Assembly (NCBI GenBank): GCA_017643845.1
Contig: JAEPMR010000007.1
Span: 20,964 to 84,963, forward strand
DNA length: 64,000 nucleotides
Direction: 5' to 3'
From: Marivivens sp.
GTDB taxonomy: Bacteria > Pseudomonadota > Alphaproteobacteria > Rhodobacterales > Rhodobacteraceae
Below the pieces are notes generated by a model, which had not been told where the DNA came from, ran no database searches, and was given only the letters and a program-made list of their open reading frames with translations. The translations under genes were made by a program, and so were the position numbers. The stretch's first letter is position 1. Every line of letters begins with the position of its first letter. Below, one piece after another: positions 9,138 through 17,959 of this stretch.

Positions 9138-9200
9138 TAATCTCGCTTTGGCCGCAAGCAGTTCCAGTATAGCCTGTCCCCACTGATAAAGGGGACAGAC

Positions 9201-9623
9201 ATGGAAACATTATTAATGACACTGCATTTCCTATCGCTCGCGGTAGGGATCGGCGGAGGTGTTGCAAGCGCAATTGCCGGCGTTCAATCCGCAAAGGCGG
9301 AACCTCCCGGAGCAATGGCGCTGGGCAAACTTCAATCCCAAGTCGGAAACGTGGGCTATGGCGCATTAATCTTGCTATGGATCACCGGAATCTGGATGGT
9401 CTATGCAAAATACGGCGGGTTCGGAGATCTCCCGGCGAGCTTTAATTTGAAAATGCTCGGCGTTCTGGGGCTAACTGCTGCCCTGACTGCAATGCAGGTT
9501 GTGAAACGGAGGGCTATGGCTGCGGGCGGACCTCCGAATGCCAGCACGATGAAGATGCTGGGACAGCTGGCGCTTTTGTCAGCAGTCTTTTCGATCGTCA
9601 TGGCTGTTTTGACATTCAACTGA
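9201..9623 (+). CDS. Small four-helix membrane protein, unknown function
   Basis: 140 residues with four likely transmembrane helices: about 5-27 (with LHFLSLAVGIGGG), 48-68, 80-100 and 117-138. A histidine sits in the first helix and a Trp-rich turn (WITGIWMVYAKYGG) between helices 2 and 3. This layout recalls small CopD-like or haem-anchoring membrane proteins, but I cannot assign a family. GGGGACAG precedes the ATG. It lies 63 bases after prpE on the same strand and could be co-transcribed. Confidence 0.7.
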   Translation: METLLMTLHFLSLAVGIGGGVASAIAGVQSAKAEPPGAMALGKLQSQVGNVGYGALILLWITGIWMVYAKYGGFGDLPASFNLKMLGVLGLTAALTAMQVVKRRAMAAGGPPNASTMKMLGQLALLSAVFSIVMAVLTFN

Positions 9624-9628
9624 GGAAG

Positions 9629-9674
9629 AGGAACGGCTCAGGCAAATTGTTCTTGGATGAGCCGTTCTTCCAGA
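9629..9674. terminator. Inverted repeat between convergent genes, overlapping the nadK 3' end
   Basis: GAACGGCTCA (9631-9640) is complementary to TGAGCCGTTC (9657-9666), with further GGAAGA/TCTTCC pairing outside. The repeat covers the nadK stop and last codons and follows the convergent membrane protein gene, so it could act as a two-way transcription end. There is no T-run on either side. Confidence 0.35.
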
Positions 9675-10396
9675 CCGTGTCCGGGATCAAACAGTATTTG
9701 ATGTGCGATTGATGGCTCGGAGCGGATGGTGACAACCGCAACATTTCGGACGGACCGACTATCTGCATCCGCCATTACAGGGCGTTTTTCAGGGTTTATG
9801 ACCTCAAAGCGCACCTCCGCCGATTTGGGAAGGAGGGCGCCGCGCCAACGACGGGGCCGAAAAGCCGCCATTGCCGTAAGAGCGAGGACATCCGCGCCAA
9901 TCGGCAAGATCGGCCCGTGTGCAGAATAGTTGTAAGCCGTCGATCCAGCTGGGGTGGCGATAAGTGCACCATCGCAGACCAACTCCTGCATGCGCAAACG
10001 GCCATCGACATATATTCTCAGCTTCGCGGCCTGCGGGCCCTCACGCAACAACGATACCTCGTTAATCGCCAGCGCAGTGGCCTGCTCTCCGTCCACACAA
10101 ACGGCGTCCATCCGAAGGGGATTTAGCACCGCGGTCTCTGCCGCCTCCAGCCGATAGAGCAGGTCGTCCTCGTGATATTCATTCATGAGAAACCCTACAG
10201 TCCCACGGTTCATGCCGTAGACAGGCGTGCTGAAGGCTTCGGTTGCATGAAGGGTGTGCAGCATGAAGCCGTCCCCCCCTAATGCGACAATCACGTCGGC
10301 CTCGGACATCGGGCAATTGCCGTATCGGTTCGCGAGAACGTCATGCGCCTGCTGAGCAAGGGGCGTATCTCCGGCAGTGAAGGCTATTTTTTTCAT
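9638..10396 (-). CDS. nadK: NAD kinase
   Basis: Phosphorylates NAD+ to NADP+, the sole route to NADP. The 252-residue protein has the diagnostic GGDGFML motif (about 41-47), [13 protein letters not shown] (about 64-76) and the conserved [18 protein letters not shown] segment binding the nucleotide. It is on the minus strand, convergent with the membrane protein gene and divergent from glyA. Length and motifs are normal for the short alphaproteobacterial form. Confidence 0.96.
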   Translation of the reverse strand: MKKIAFTAGDTPLAQQAHDVLANRYGNCPMSEADVIVALGGDGFMLHTLHATEAFSTPVYGMNRGTVGFLMNEYHEDDLLYRLEAAETAVLNPLRMDAVCVDGEQATALAINEVSLLREGPQAAKLRIYVDGRLRMQELVCDGALIATPAGSTAYNYSAHGPILPIGADVLALTAMAAFRPRRWRGALLPKSAEVRFEVINPEKRPVMADADSRSVRNVAVVTIRSEPSIAHQILFDPGHGLEERLIQEQFA

Positions 10397-10643
10397 GATA
10401 TTCCAGTCCTAGCCGAAAGTTGCCCTACGTTGTTGCTAGCAAATCTGACGAGATTTTCCACCAACCTTTCACCGATGCCGGCATGGGGGCAATGCATAAC
10501 ATCAGGCACAAATGTGACGCTTCGGAACACTGCGCGACAAATTGCTTCGTTTCTCAAGAAGAATATGACGTTTTCGAGGGTTCACCTCTACTGCCAATGC
10601 CCCTAATGATCCGGCAACGTAACACCTCAGGAGAGGACCAGAT

Positions 10644-11939
10644 ATGAACGCCACCACCCGCGACTCCGGCTTCTTCACTGAAAGCCTGGCTTCCCGAGAT
10701 CTCGAGCTTTTCGGTGCAATTCGCTCCGAGCTTGGCCGCCAGCGTGACGAAATCGAACTTATTGCATCCGAGAACATCGTCTCTGCGGCGGTAATGGAAG
10801 CCCAAGGTTCCGTGATGACCAACAAATACGCCGAGGGATATCCCGGTCGGCGTTATTACGGCGGCTGTGAATACGTTGACGTTGCGGAGAACCTCGCAAT
10901 CGAACGCGGATGCCAGCTCTTTGATTGCGCATTTGCGAATGTGCAGCCGAATTCTGGCTCGCAAGCGAACCAAGGTGTGTTTCAAGCACTTTTGCAGCCC
11001 GGAGATACGATTCTTGGCATGAGCCTCGACGCGGGCGGTCATTTGACTCACGGCGCGCGTCCAAACCAGTCAGGTAAATGGTTCAATGCCGTTCAATACG
11101 GCGTCCGCCAGCAGGATAGCCAGATTGACTACGATCAGGTCCAGGCGCTAGCCACCGAGCACCAACCAAAGATGATCATTGCAGGTGGTTCAGCGATCCC
11201 GCGTATTATCGACTTTGCCAAAATGCGCGAGATTGCGGACAGCGTCGGAGCCTATCTTTTGGTTGATATGGCCCACTTCGCTGGTCTGGTTGCCGCGGGT
11301 CTTTACCCATCGCCGTTCCCCCATGCGCATGTTGCCACGACCACAACCCACAAGACTCTCCGTGGCCCGCGGGGCGGCGCGATCTTCACCAATGACGAAG
11401 CGATATCGAAGAAGGTCAACTCGGCCATCTTCCCCGGCATCCAAGGCGGTCCATTGATGCACGTGATCGCCGCAAAGGCCGTTGCATTCGGTGAAGCGCT
11501 TCGCCCCGAATTCAAGCTCTATCAAGAGCAGGTGATCAAGAACGCGCAAGCTTTGGCTGATCAGCTGATGAAGGGCGGTTTGGATATCGTAACGGGCGGC
11601 ACAGATAGCCACGTTATGCTCGTCGATCTGCGCCCCAAAGGTGTGAAAGGCAATGCGACTGAAAAGGCGCTCGGCCGGGCACATATTACCTGCAACAAGA
11701 ACGGCATACCCTTTGATCCGGAAAAACCGACGATCACATCGGGTATCCGCCTCGGCTCACCGGCGGGCACCACTCGCGGGTTTACAGAGGCGGAATTCCG
11801 TCAAATCGCTGACTGGATTGTCGAGGTCGTTGATGGCCTGGCGGCGAACGGCGAAGATGCCAATTCCGAAGTTGAGGCAAAAGTCCGTGCCGAAGTTCAG
11901 GCGCTTTGCGATCAGTTCCCGCTTTATCCGACACTCTAG
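10644..11939 (+). CDS. glyA: Serine hydroxymethyltransferase
   Basis: Interconverts serine plus tetrahydrofolate with glycine plus 5,10-methylene-tetrahydrofolate; PLP-dependent, cytoplasmic. 431 residues, including the PLP lysine in [15 protein letters not shown] and the N-terminal [15 protein letters not shown] segment. AGGAGAGG lies before the ATG. The 247-base region upstream has no riboswitch or operator that I recognise. A clear terminator follows. It supplies methylene-tetrahydrofolate, the substrate of the FolD proteins at 22-23.7 kb. Confidence 0.98.
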   Translation: MNATTRDSGFFTESLASRDLELFGAIRSELGRQRDEIELIASENIVSAAVMEAQGSVMTNKYAEGYPGRRYYGGCEYVDVAENLAIERGCQLFDCAFANVQPNSGSQANQGVFQALLQPGDTILGMSLDAGGHLTHGARPNQSGKWFNAVQYGVRQQDSQIDYDQVQALATEHQPKMIIAGGSAIPRIIDFAKMREIADSVGAYLLVDMAHFAGLVAAGLYPSPFPHAHVATTTTHKTLRGPRGGAIFTNDEAISKKVNSAIFPGIQGGPLMHVIAAKAVAFGEALRPEFKLYQEQVIKNAQALADQLMKGGLDIVTGGTDSHVMLVDLRPKGVKGNATEKALGRAHITCNKNGIPFDPEKPTITSGIRLGSPAGTTRGFTEAEFRQIADWIVEVVDGLAANGEDANSEVEAKVRAEVQALCDQFPLYPTL

Positions 11940-11961
11940 TCGGGCAGAATCCAGACTTCCT

Positions 11962-11984
11962 GGGGCGCTTCGGCGCCCCTTTTC
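11962..11984 (+). terminator. Rho-independent terminator of glyA
   Basis: A 7-bp GC-only stem (GGGGCGC / GCGCCCC) with a TTCG tetraloop is followed by TTTTC, 22 bases after the glyA stop. Confidence 0.85.
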
Positions 11985-12028
11985 ATATCCACTGGAAATC
12001 AAGCCCATTGAAGCCTAGGACGGTAGCC

Positions 12029-12778
12029 ATGCTAAATATCATCAGCCAACCATCCAGCGGCCTTCCAAAGCTTCTAATCGCGCATGGTCTTTACGGCTCT
12101 GCCCGAAATTGGGGCGTTATTTCAAAACGCCTATCCGATATTCGTGATGTGAGCGCAGTCGACATGCGCAATCATGGAGCGAGCCCTTGGTACGACAGCC
12201 ACACCTATCCCGACATGGCGAGAGATTTGGCTTTGGTAATCGAGCACCTCGGCGGACCTGTAGATCTTATCGGGCACTCAATGGGCGGCAAGGCAGCGAT
12301 GACGCTCGCTCTCACACACCCCGAACTGATACACAAACTTATCGTCGCGGATATTGCGCCGGTCGCGTATACGCATAACCCTTCGAACAATATACATGCG
12401 ATGCGCCAGGTGGATCTGTCCCGCGTTGAACGGCGGGCCGACGCTCTTGAGCAGCTGCAGGATTTGGAGCCGGGTTTGGCAGATTTCTTTCTGCAAAGTC
12501 TGGACATGAAAGAAAAACGCTGGCGTCTGAATTTGAATGTGCTTGAAAAATGCATGCCAGAGATCGTTGGTTGGCCGTCACCGCCGGGGAAGTTCGAAGG
12601 AGATGCCCTTTTCCTATCGGGAGCCAAATCTGACTATGTCAGAACAGAACACAAAGAAACAATCCGGGAGAAATTCCCAAACGCCAAGTTTGCAAAACTC
12701 AAGGATGCTGGACATTGGTTGCACGCGGAAAAACCGCGAGAATTCGAAGCTGCTGTTCGTTCATTTCTGCTGATGTAA
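12029..12778 (+). CDS. Alpha/beta-fold hydrolase (YbfF-type esterase)
   Basis: 249 residues with the alpha/beta-hydrolase pattern: an HG oxyanion-region motif (LLIAHGLYGSARNWG, about 14-28), the nucleophile elbow GHSMGG (about 92-97), a late acidic region (FLSGAKSDYV) and the catalytic His in DAGHWLH (about 229-235). This pattern fits the YbfF/abhydrolase group of acyl esterases; the natural substrate is unknown. The track ORF begins at 11906 inside glyA; the ATG at 12029 with AGGA eight bases before is preferred. It sits just after the glyA terminator. Confidence 0.85.
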   Translation: MLNIISQPSSGLPKLLIAHGLYGSARNWGVISKRLSDIRDVSAVDMRNHGASPWYDSHTYPDMARDLALVIEHLGGPVDLIGHSMGGKAAMTLALTHPELIHKLIVADIAPVAYTHNPSNNIHAMRQVDLSRVERRADALEQLQDLEPGLADFFLQSLDMKEKRWRLNLNVLEKCMPEIVGWPSPPGKFEGDALFLSGAKSDYVRTEHKETIREKFPNAKFAKLKDAGHWLHAEKPREFEAAVRSFLLM

Positions 12779-12863
12779 CGGCAATTGACCGAACACGACA
12801 AACTGCTGTTAATCTGAAATCGCATTTCTTTCGTATGCATTTAAGACCAATTTCGAGGAACAC

Positions 12864-13439
12864 ATGAAACTGAAAAGTCTTGGCATAGGCGCTCTGATCG
12901 CAACACTGGCTGGAGTTGTGCAGGCCCATACGCCGATTATCGACGACAGCGCAAAGACCGTCCGCGATCCTCTCGTAATCGACGACCCAGAACATTCTAA
13001 AGCCATTTTTTCGACTCTCAGTGGTGAACCACAATATTATCGGTTCAGCAGCACGGCCGCGTTTGACTTCTATGCGGGCATCACCGCGCCGAAGCTTGAA
13101 GCGTGCGACCTGCAACGCACGTTTTCTTTCGACCTTCTCAATGACCAGCTGGAAGTGATCGACAGTCGTGACGGTGATAAGTTTGAATGGTGGCCGTGGT
13201 ACGAGTCCTACGGCAAGACCTGGTATTGGGTGGGCCCCGAAATGGGCGAAGATTTCTATTCTACAGAGCAACTTCCTGCGGGAACCTATTACATCCGGGT
13301 CCAAAACAGGACGAACACCGGTGAATATGCTCTCGCTATCGGTGATCAAGAAAGCATGGGAATTGGAACGCTCCTCAAGCTGCCAGGCACCCTGAAAACA
13401 ATGCGCGATATTTATTGGGATGATAGCGAATGCCGCTGA
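12864..13439 (+). CDS. Secreted protein of unknown function
   Basis: 191 residues with a probable Sec signal peptide (MKLKSLGIGALIATLAGVVQA, cleavage before HTP). The mature part is acidic and aromatic (EWWPWYESYGKTWYWVGPEMGE), has two cysteines, and ends with a segment like bacterial pre-peptidase C-terminal folds (LPAGTYYIRVQNRTNTGEYALAIGD). That resemblance suggests a beta-sandwich, by inference only. I do not recognise the family. It has its own terminator and no obvious operon partner; an extracytoplasmic location is likely. Confidence 0.75.
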   Translation: MKLKSLGIGALIATLAGVVQAHTPIIDDSAKTVRDPLVIDDPEHSKAIFSTLSGEPQYYRFSSTAAFDFYAGITAPKLEACDLQRTFSFDLLNDQLEVIDSRDGDKFEWWPWYESYGKTWYWVGPEMGEDFYSTEQLPAGTYYIRVQNRTNTGEYALAIGDQESMGIGTLLKLPGTLKTMRDIYWDDSECR

Positions 13440-13443
13440 CATG

Positions 13444-13465
13444 AGGGGGGTGTTCGCCCCCCTTT
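13444..13465 (+). terminator. Terminator after the secreted protein gene
   Basis: The stem AGGGGGG / CCCCCCT with loop TGTTCG is followed by TT(T)C directly after the stop of the secreted-protein gene. The T-run is short but the stem is very strong. Confidence 0.75.
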
Positions 13466-13481
13466 CAAGCGAGTACCGCTC

Positions 13482-15281
13482 CTAATTATCCATTTTCAAA
13501 GCGCTGATGAACGCCTCTTGCGGGATTTCAACCTTGCCAAACTGACGCATCTTCTTCTTGCCGGCTTTTTGTTTATCGAGAAGTTTCCGCTTGCGTGTCG
13601 CGTCACCGCCGTAACATTTCGCCGTTACATCTTTGCGTAGAGCAGAGAGGGTTTCACGTGCGATCACCTTCCCACCAATCGCCGCCTGGATCGGGATTTT
13701 GAACATATGGCGAGGGATCAGATCCTTGAGTTTTTCGCACATTGCACGTCCGCGCATCTCGGCCCGCTCACGGTGCACCATCATTGACAAGGCATCGACC
13801 GGCTCGTCATTAACGAGGATCTGCATCTTCACTAGGTTATCCTGACGGTATCCGGTCAAATGGTAGTCGAAAGATGCATAGCCCTTTGTCACGGACTTCA
13901 AGCGATCATAAAAGTCAAAAACGACCTCGTTTAACGGTAGGTCATAGACGACCATCGCTCGGCTGCCAGCATAGGTCAGATCCTGCTGAATACCCCTACG
14001 ATCCTGACACAGCTTAAGCACATCCCCCAGAAACTCGTCGGGAACAAGAATGGTCGCCTTGATCCGTGGCTCTTCGATATGATCGACGTGAGTAAGGTCC
14101 GGCATATCAGCAGGATTATGGAGGTCAATCTTCGACCCGTCGCGCATATAGACATGATAGACCACCGAGGGTGCCGTCGTGATCAGCTCAATGTCATATT
14201 CGCGTTCAATGCGATCACGGATAACTTCCAAGTGCAGAAGCCCAAGGAAACCGCAACGGAAACCGAACCCAAGAGCCGCAGATGTTTCCATCTCGAACGA
14301 GAAACTCGCGTCGTTCAGCGCGAGCTTTTCAATCGCATCGCGGAGGTCCTCGAACTCGGCGCTATCGACGGGGAAGAGCCCGCAGAAGACCACTGGAATA
14401 GACGGCTTAAACCCGGGAAGCGGTTTTTCGGCGCCCTTCTTTTCATGGGTGATGGTGTCACCAACTTTCGTGTCGCGAACTTGCTTGATTGATGCAGTGA
14501 GAAAGCCGATCTCGCCCGGGCCGAGCTCTTCAACAACCTGCATTGCAGGACGAAAGACACCGATCCGGTCGACGCCATAAGCCGCACCGGTTTGCATCAT
14601 CTTGATCTTGTCGCCTTTTTTAAGAACTCCGTCCATAATCCGAACAAGAACCACGACGCCGAGATACGCGTCATACCAACTGTCAACGAGCATCGCCTTC
14701 AATGGGGCTTCGCGTTCGCCTGTCGGTGCCGGAAGTTTCTGGACGATCGCTTCCAGAGTTTCCCTGATCCCCACACCCGTCTTGGCGGAAACGCGGATGG
14801 CGTCGGTCGCTTCAATCCCGATCACATCCTCAATCTGCTCAGCCACACGATCACAATCGGACGCGGGCAAGTCAATCTTGTTGAGAACCGGTACGATCTC
14901 GTGATCGGCATCAATCGCTTGATAGACGTTCGCCAGCGTTTGCGCTTCGACACCTTGGGTCGAGTCGACAACGAGCAAAGATCCCTCAACCGCACGCATT
15001 GAACGGGAAACCTCGTAGGCAAAGTCAACATGGCCTGGGGTATCAATGAGGTTTAGCACATATTTTTCACCGTTTTCCGCGACGTAGTCGATCCGAACGG
15101 TATTGGCTTTGATCGTGATACCGCGCTCGCGCTCAATGTCCATCGCATCGAGAAGTTGCTCCTTCATGTCGCGGTCCTGCACAGTCCCGGTCGACTGGAT
15201 CAAACGATCGGCGAGGGTCGATTTCCCGTGGTCGATATGGGCAACGATCGAGAAATTTCTGATATGAGCGAGGTCGGTCAT
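13482..15281 (-). CDS. lepA: Translation elongation factor 4 (LepA)
   Basis: Ribosome-associated GTPase acting in translation or ribosome assembly. 599 residues, normal for LepA. It has the G1 loop [14 protein letters not shown] (about 14-27), the G2/G3 region [10 protein letters not shown] and DTPGHVDF, the G4 motif NKIDLP, and the C-terminal LepA-specific domain ([18 protein letters not shown]). It is on the minus strand, convergent with the secreted-protein gene. About 100 bases separate its start from the phosphatase gene behind it. Confidence 0.98.
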   Translation of the reverse strand: MTDLAHIRNFSIVAHIDHGKSTLADRLIQSTGTVQDRDMKEQLLDAMDIERERGITIKANTVRIDYVAENGEKYVLNLIDTPGHVDFAYEVSRSMRAVEGSLLVVDSTQGVEAQTLANVYQAIDADHEIVPVLNKIDLPASDCDRVAEQIEDVIGIEATDAIRVSAKTGVGIRETLEAIVQKLPAPTGEREAPLKAMLVDSWYDAYLGVVVLVRIMDGVLKKGDKIKMMQTGAAYGVDRIGVFRPAMQVVEELGPGEIGFLTASIKQVRDTKVGDTITHEKKGAEKPLPGFKPSIPVVFCGLFPVDSAEFEDLRDAIEKLALNDASFSFEMETSAALGFGFRCGFLGLLHLEVIRDRIEREYDIELITTAPSVVYHVYMRDGSKIDLHNPADMPDLTHVDHIEEPRIKATILVPDEFLGDVLKLCQDRRGIQQDLTYAGSRAMVVYDLPLNEVVFDFYDRLKSVTKGYASFDYHLTGYRQDNLVKMQILVNDEPVDALSMMVHRERAEMRGRAMCEKLKDLIPRHMFKIPIQAAIGGKVIARETLSALRKDVTAKCYGGDATRKRKLLDKQKAGKKKMRQFGKVEIPQEAFISALKMDN

Positions 15282-15379
15282 GTCAATCCGGTTGCTAGCA
15301 GGCGATTATCAGGCTGAATGCAGTGCAATTCGGTGCATTGCAAGTGGAATAGAGAGCATCAACCGCAAATGAGCAGCTC

Positions 15380-15811
15380 CTAGGCATAGGTGGCTGAGAG
15401 TCCCTCGATGCATTCTTCGATCAAGGTGATGCATCCTTGAAAATCACGAGTGTAATACGGGTCCGGCACTTCATTGACCGACCCTTCTGCAAAGTCTGTT
15501 AGCAATTTCAGCTTCGCCCCACCCTGATCCTGACGAAGCGCCTTGATCGTTGCAAAATTCTTTGCGTCCATCGCAAGGATCAAATCAAACTTCTTGAAAT
15601 CGGCCAATGAGAACTGGCGAGCGCGCAGATCCGCCATTTCAATACCGTGAGATTTTGCGGCTGCAATCATCGGGCCGTAGGGTGGCTCGCCAATGTGCCA
15701 GTCCGACGTCCCCGCACTGTCGATAGTCCAATCCGGACGGGCCTGACGTGCGACAGCCTCCGCCGTGGGCGAGCGACAAATATTTCCGAGGCAAACGAAC
15801 AGTAGACGCAT
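15380..15811 (-). CDS. Low-molecular-weight protein tyrosine phosphatase
   Basis: 143 residues. The N-terminal phosphate loop CLGNICRSPTAEA (CX5R, about 7-19) and the C-terminal general-acid motif DPYY (about 114-117) define the LMW-PTP family, which dephosphorylates tyrosine-phosphorylated proteins or small phosphoesters. The related arsenate reductases need further cysteines that are not seen here. It starts 9 bases after the stop of the copper-protein gene and is probably co-transcribed with it; the physiological target is unknown. Confidence 0.9.
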   Translation of the reverse strand: MRLLFVCLGNICRSPTAEAVARQARPDWTIDSAGTSDWHIGEPPYGPMIAAAKSHGIEMADLRARQFSLADFKKFDLILAMDAKNFATIKALRQDQGGAKLKLLTDFAEGSVNEVPDPYYTRDFQGCITLIEECIEGLSATYA

Positions 15812-15820
15812 CGCGGCACT

Positions 15821-16345
15821 TTAATGGTCGTGCTTACTCATGTCATGGGCATCGTCATGATCGTGTGACATATGATCAGCCATAGCACCGTGCCCATTTC
15901 CTGCTGACGCCGCCATCACTTCGACATCGACTACCAACTCCGTCCCATCATCAAAAACGAGCGTGAGCGGGAAGGTCGTGCCTTCGCTATAGGCGTCGGT
16001 GATCCCCATAAACATCACATGATCGCCGCCGCGCGCCAGATCCGCCATTCCACCGGAGGCGACAGCAATGCCACCTTCGATCTGCCGCATGCGCATTACG
16101 CCGTTTTCATCTTCGATATTTGTGTGCAACTCGATACGGGCAGCAACATCAGCTCTGGCTTCAACGAGAGTACGGCTTTCCATGCCAGAATTATGGATGA
16201 CCATGAACGCGGCTCCAGACATTGCCATCGCGCCGGACGAAATTGCATAGGCATGATGGACGGAAAGGTCATGTGCTTCATCAGCCACAACTGCCATCCC
16301 TAAATTAGCAAGCAGGGCGAAGGTGAGAAATGATCTACGGAACAT
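15821..16345 (-). CDS. PCuAC-family periplasmic copper chaperone
   Basis: 174 residues with a signal peptide (MFRRSFLTFALLANLGMAVVA). The core carries the DUF461/PCuAC metal pattern, here H...M...H...M-like residues (LHTNIEDENGVMRMRQIEGG), which in the family binds Cu(I) for delivery to cytochrome oxidase. The C-terminus is a His/Met/Asp-rich tail (MADHMSHDHDDAHDMSKHDH), a likely extra metal-binding segment. The track start at 16435 is rejected in favour of 16345, with GGAGG before it. No Sco or oxidase gene is nearby. Confidence 0.88.
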   Translation of the reverse strand: MFRRSFLTFALLANLGMAVVADEAHDLSVHHAYAISSGAMAMSGAAFMVIHNSGMESRTLVEARADVAARIELHTNIEDENGVMRMRQIEGGIAVASGGMADLARGGDHVMFMGITDAYSEGTTFPLTLVFDDGTELVVDVEVMAASAGNGHGAMADHMSHDHDDAHDMSKHDH

Positions 16346-16420
16346 TGAGGCCTCCAAGTTTACAAGAGGGTGGTATGACCTCTCCCTCTCAGTTGGGCGA
16401 TGACAAAACGTCACGCAAGA

Positions 16421-16454
16421 AAACAAAAAGCCCAACGCGATTCGGCGTTGGGCT
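16421..16454 (-). terminator. Rho-independent terminator of rpmB
   Basis: A 10-bp perfect stem (AGCCCAACGC / GCGTTGGGCT, 6-nt loop) on the minus strand is followed by TTTTTGTTTTC, 24 bases after the rpmB stop. A textbook terminator. Confidence 0.93.
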
Positions 16455-16477
16455 CTGTAAAGCGATAAGAAGACCGA

Positions 16478-16765
16478 TCAAGCGCCGGCTTGTGCCTTCG
16501 CGATTTCCTTCTTTACTTTCAACGCTGCAGCGGAAAGTTCGGCATCTTTCGCCTTCGTCAGAAACGCATCCAGACCGCCGCGGTGATCTACAGTCCGCAA
16601 CGCCGCGGAGGATACACGGAAGCGGAAAGAACGGCCCAGCACATCAGATTGCAGGGTAACATCTTGAAGATTAGGAAGAAAACGACGGCGCGTCTTGTTG
16701 TTAGCGTGGCTAACGTTGTTGCCGGTCATCGGGCCTTTGCCCGTAAGTTCGCATTTGCGCGACAT
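16478..16765 (-). CDS. rpmB: 50S ribosomal protein L28
   Basis: Structural protein of the large ribosomal subunit. 95 residues, beginning [29 protein letters not shown], the classic L28 N-terminus with basic RNA-binding residues, and ending in a Lys/Ala-rich helix. One N-terminal cysteine remains, so it is probably the zinc-free form. It is monocistronic, with its own strong terminator and about 120 bases of upstream space before meaB. Confidence 0.97.
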   Translation of the reverse strand: MSRKCELTGKGPMTGNNVSHANNKTRRRFLPNLQDVTLQSDVLGRSFRFRVSSAALRTVDHRGGLDAFLTKAKDAELSAAALKVKKEIAKAQAGA

Positions 16766-16885
16766 GGGGTAATCCTTTTGTTTTTTCCAGCCACCTGGGC
16801 CGGTTCGTCAGTGGGTCAATGCCCAGCGTCCGCTGAGGTGCGACCGCTTACAGAGGCTGGGGCTTAGGGTCAAAACATCGCTTAG

Positions 16886-17875
16886 TCAAGCATTCTTGAG
16901 TCCGGCGAATTGCTCAACAATTCTAGATGCTGCCTGCGCGGGTGTCGTATCACCTCGCGCAACAGAAGCCTCTTCGATTTTAAGCTGCTGGGACAAGGCG
17001 GGGTCTGTCGAAATTTTTTCGAGGAGTTGTGTGCGTACCTCCTCGGAAAACCAATACATAGACTGTTTCTGGCGAGACTCGTCCCATATCCCCGATTTCT
17101 TCCGCCACTCCGAAAGAGACTGAATTTCAGACCAGACCTGTTCCAATCCCGCTTCTTCGATCGCGGAGACTGTAAGTGCCTTTGGAAATCCGTCTGGGTC
17201 TTGTGGCCGCTTCCGCAGGAGACGTAACGCACCGGAATAATCGGCACAGGTCCGCCGTGCCTGCGGCGCAAGATCACCGTCAGCTTTGTTCACTACAATC
17301 ATATCCGCGATTTCCATGATCCCTCTCTTCACCCCTTGCAACTCGTCCCCGCCCGCGGGCGCAAGCAACAGAATGAACAGATCCGACATATGCGCGACCA
17401 TCGTTTCGGATTGCCCGACGCCCACTGTCTCGATCAGGACGACATCAAAGCCCGCAGCCTCGCATAGATGAACTGCGTCCCGCGTCCGGCGCGCAACACC
17501 ACCGAGTTGAGCCTGCGATGGCGATGGACGGATAAATGCGTTTGGGTCGCGCGCTAGGTACGCCATGCGCGTCTTATCGCCAAGGATCGACCCACCACTT
17601 CTACTAGACGAGGGATCAACGGCAAGAACTGCCACGCGAAGCCCCATTCGGGTCAACATCAAGCCAAAGCTTTCAATAAAGGTGGACTTCCCTACCCCTG
17701 GCGTCCCGGAAAGACCAATCCTAAGCGCTTGCCGGTCTGTACCGCAGGCCTCGAGGAGTTCTAGCGCCCTCGAGCGGTGATCAGAGCGCTGGCTTTCAAC
17801 CAACGTTATTGCGCGCGACAGAGCGCGGCGATCACCGCCTCGAATTTTTTCGGCTGTTTTGGCAATATCATCCAT
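16886..17875 (-). CDS. meaB: Methylmalonyl-CoA mutase-associated GTPase (MeaB)
   Basis: G-protein chaperone that loads and protects adenosylcobalamin-dependent methylmalonyl-CoA mutase. 329 residues with Walker A GTPGVGKST (about 55-63), the MeaB/ArgK stretch AVDPSSSRSGGSILGDKTRM, ETVGVGQSE (switch region), VNKADGD (G4) and a C-terminal dimerisation arm. The mutase itself is not in the window. With prpE it indicates that propionyl-CoA is metabolised through methylmalonyl-CoA. It is divergent from the helicase gene, with about 84 bases between the starts. Confidence 0.95.
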   Translation of the reverse strand: MDDIAKTAEKIRGGDRRALSRAITLVESQRSDHRSRALELLEACGTDRQALRIGLSGTPGVGKSTFIESFGLMLTRMGLRVAVLAVDPSSSRSGGSILGDKTRMAYLARDPNAFIRPSPSQAQLGGVARRTRDAVHLCEAAGFDVVLIETVGVGQSETMVAHMSDLFILLLAPAGGDELQGVKRGIMEIADMIVVNKADGDLAPQARRTCADYSGALRLLRKRPQDPDGFPKALTVSAIEEAGLEQVWSEIQSLSEWRKKSGIWDESRQKQSMYWFSEEVRTQLLEKISTDPALSQQLKIEEASVARGDTTPAQAASRIVEQFAGLKNA

Positions 17876-17959
17876 ATATGCTTCATATCGCTTGTCTGTT
17901 TGGTGTCCAGTCCAGCGGTTCTTCTTGACCTTATTGCCGGGGATTGCAGTTTATCGATC

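Noticed and set aside
10397-10643. Riboswitch before glyA
   Set aside because: I looked for paired stems and known glycine, SAM or THF cores in this 247-base region and found no convincing pattern.
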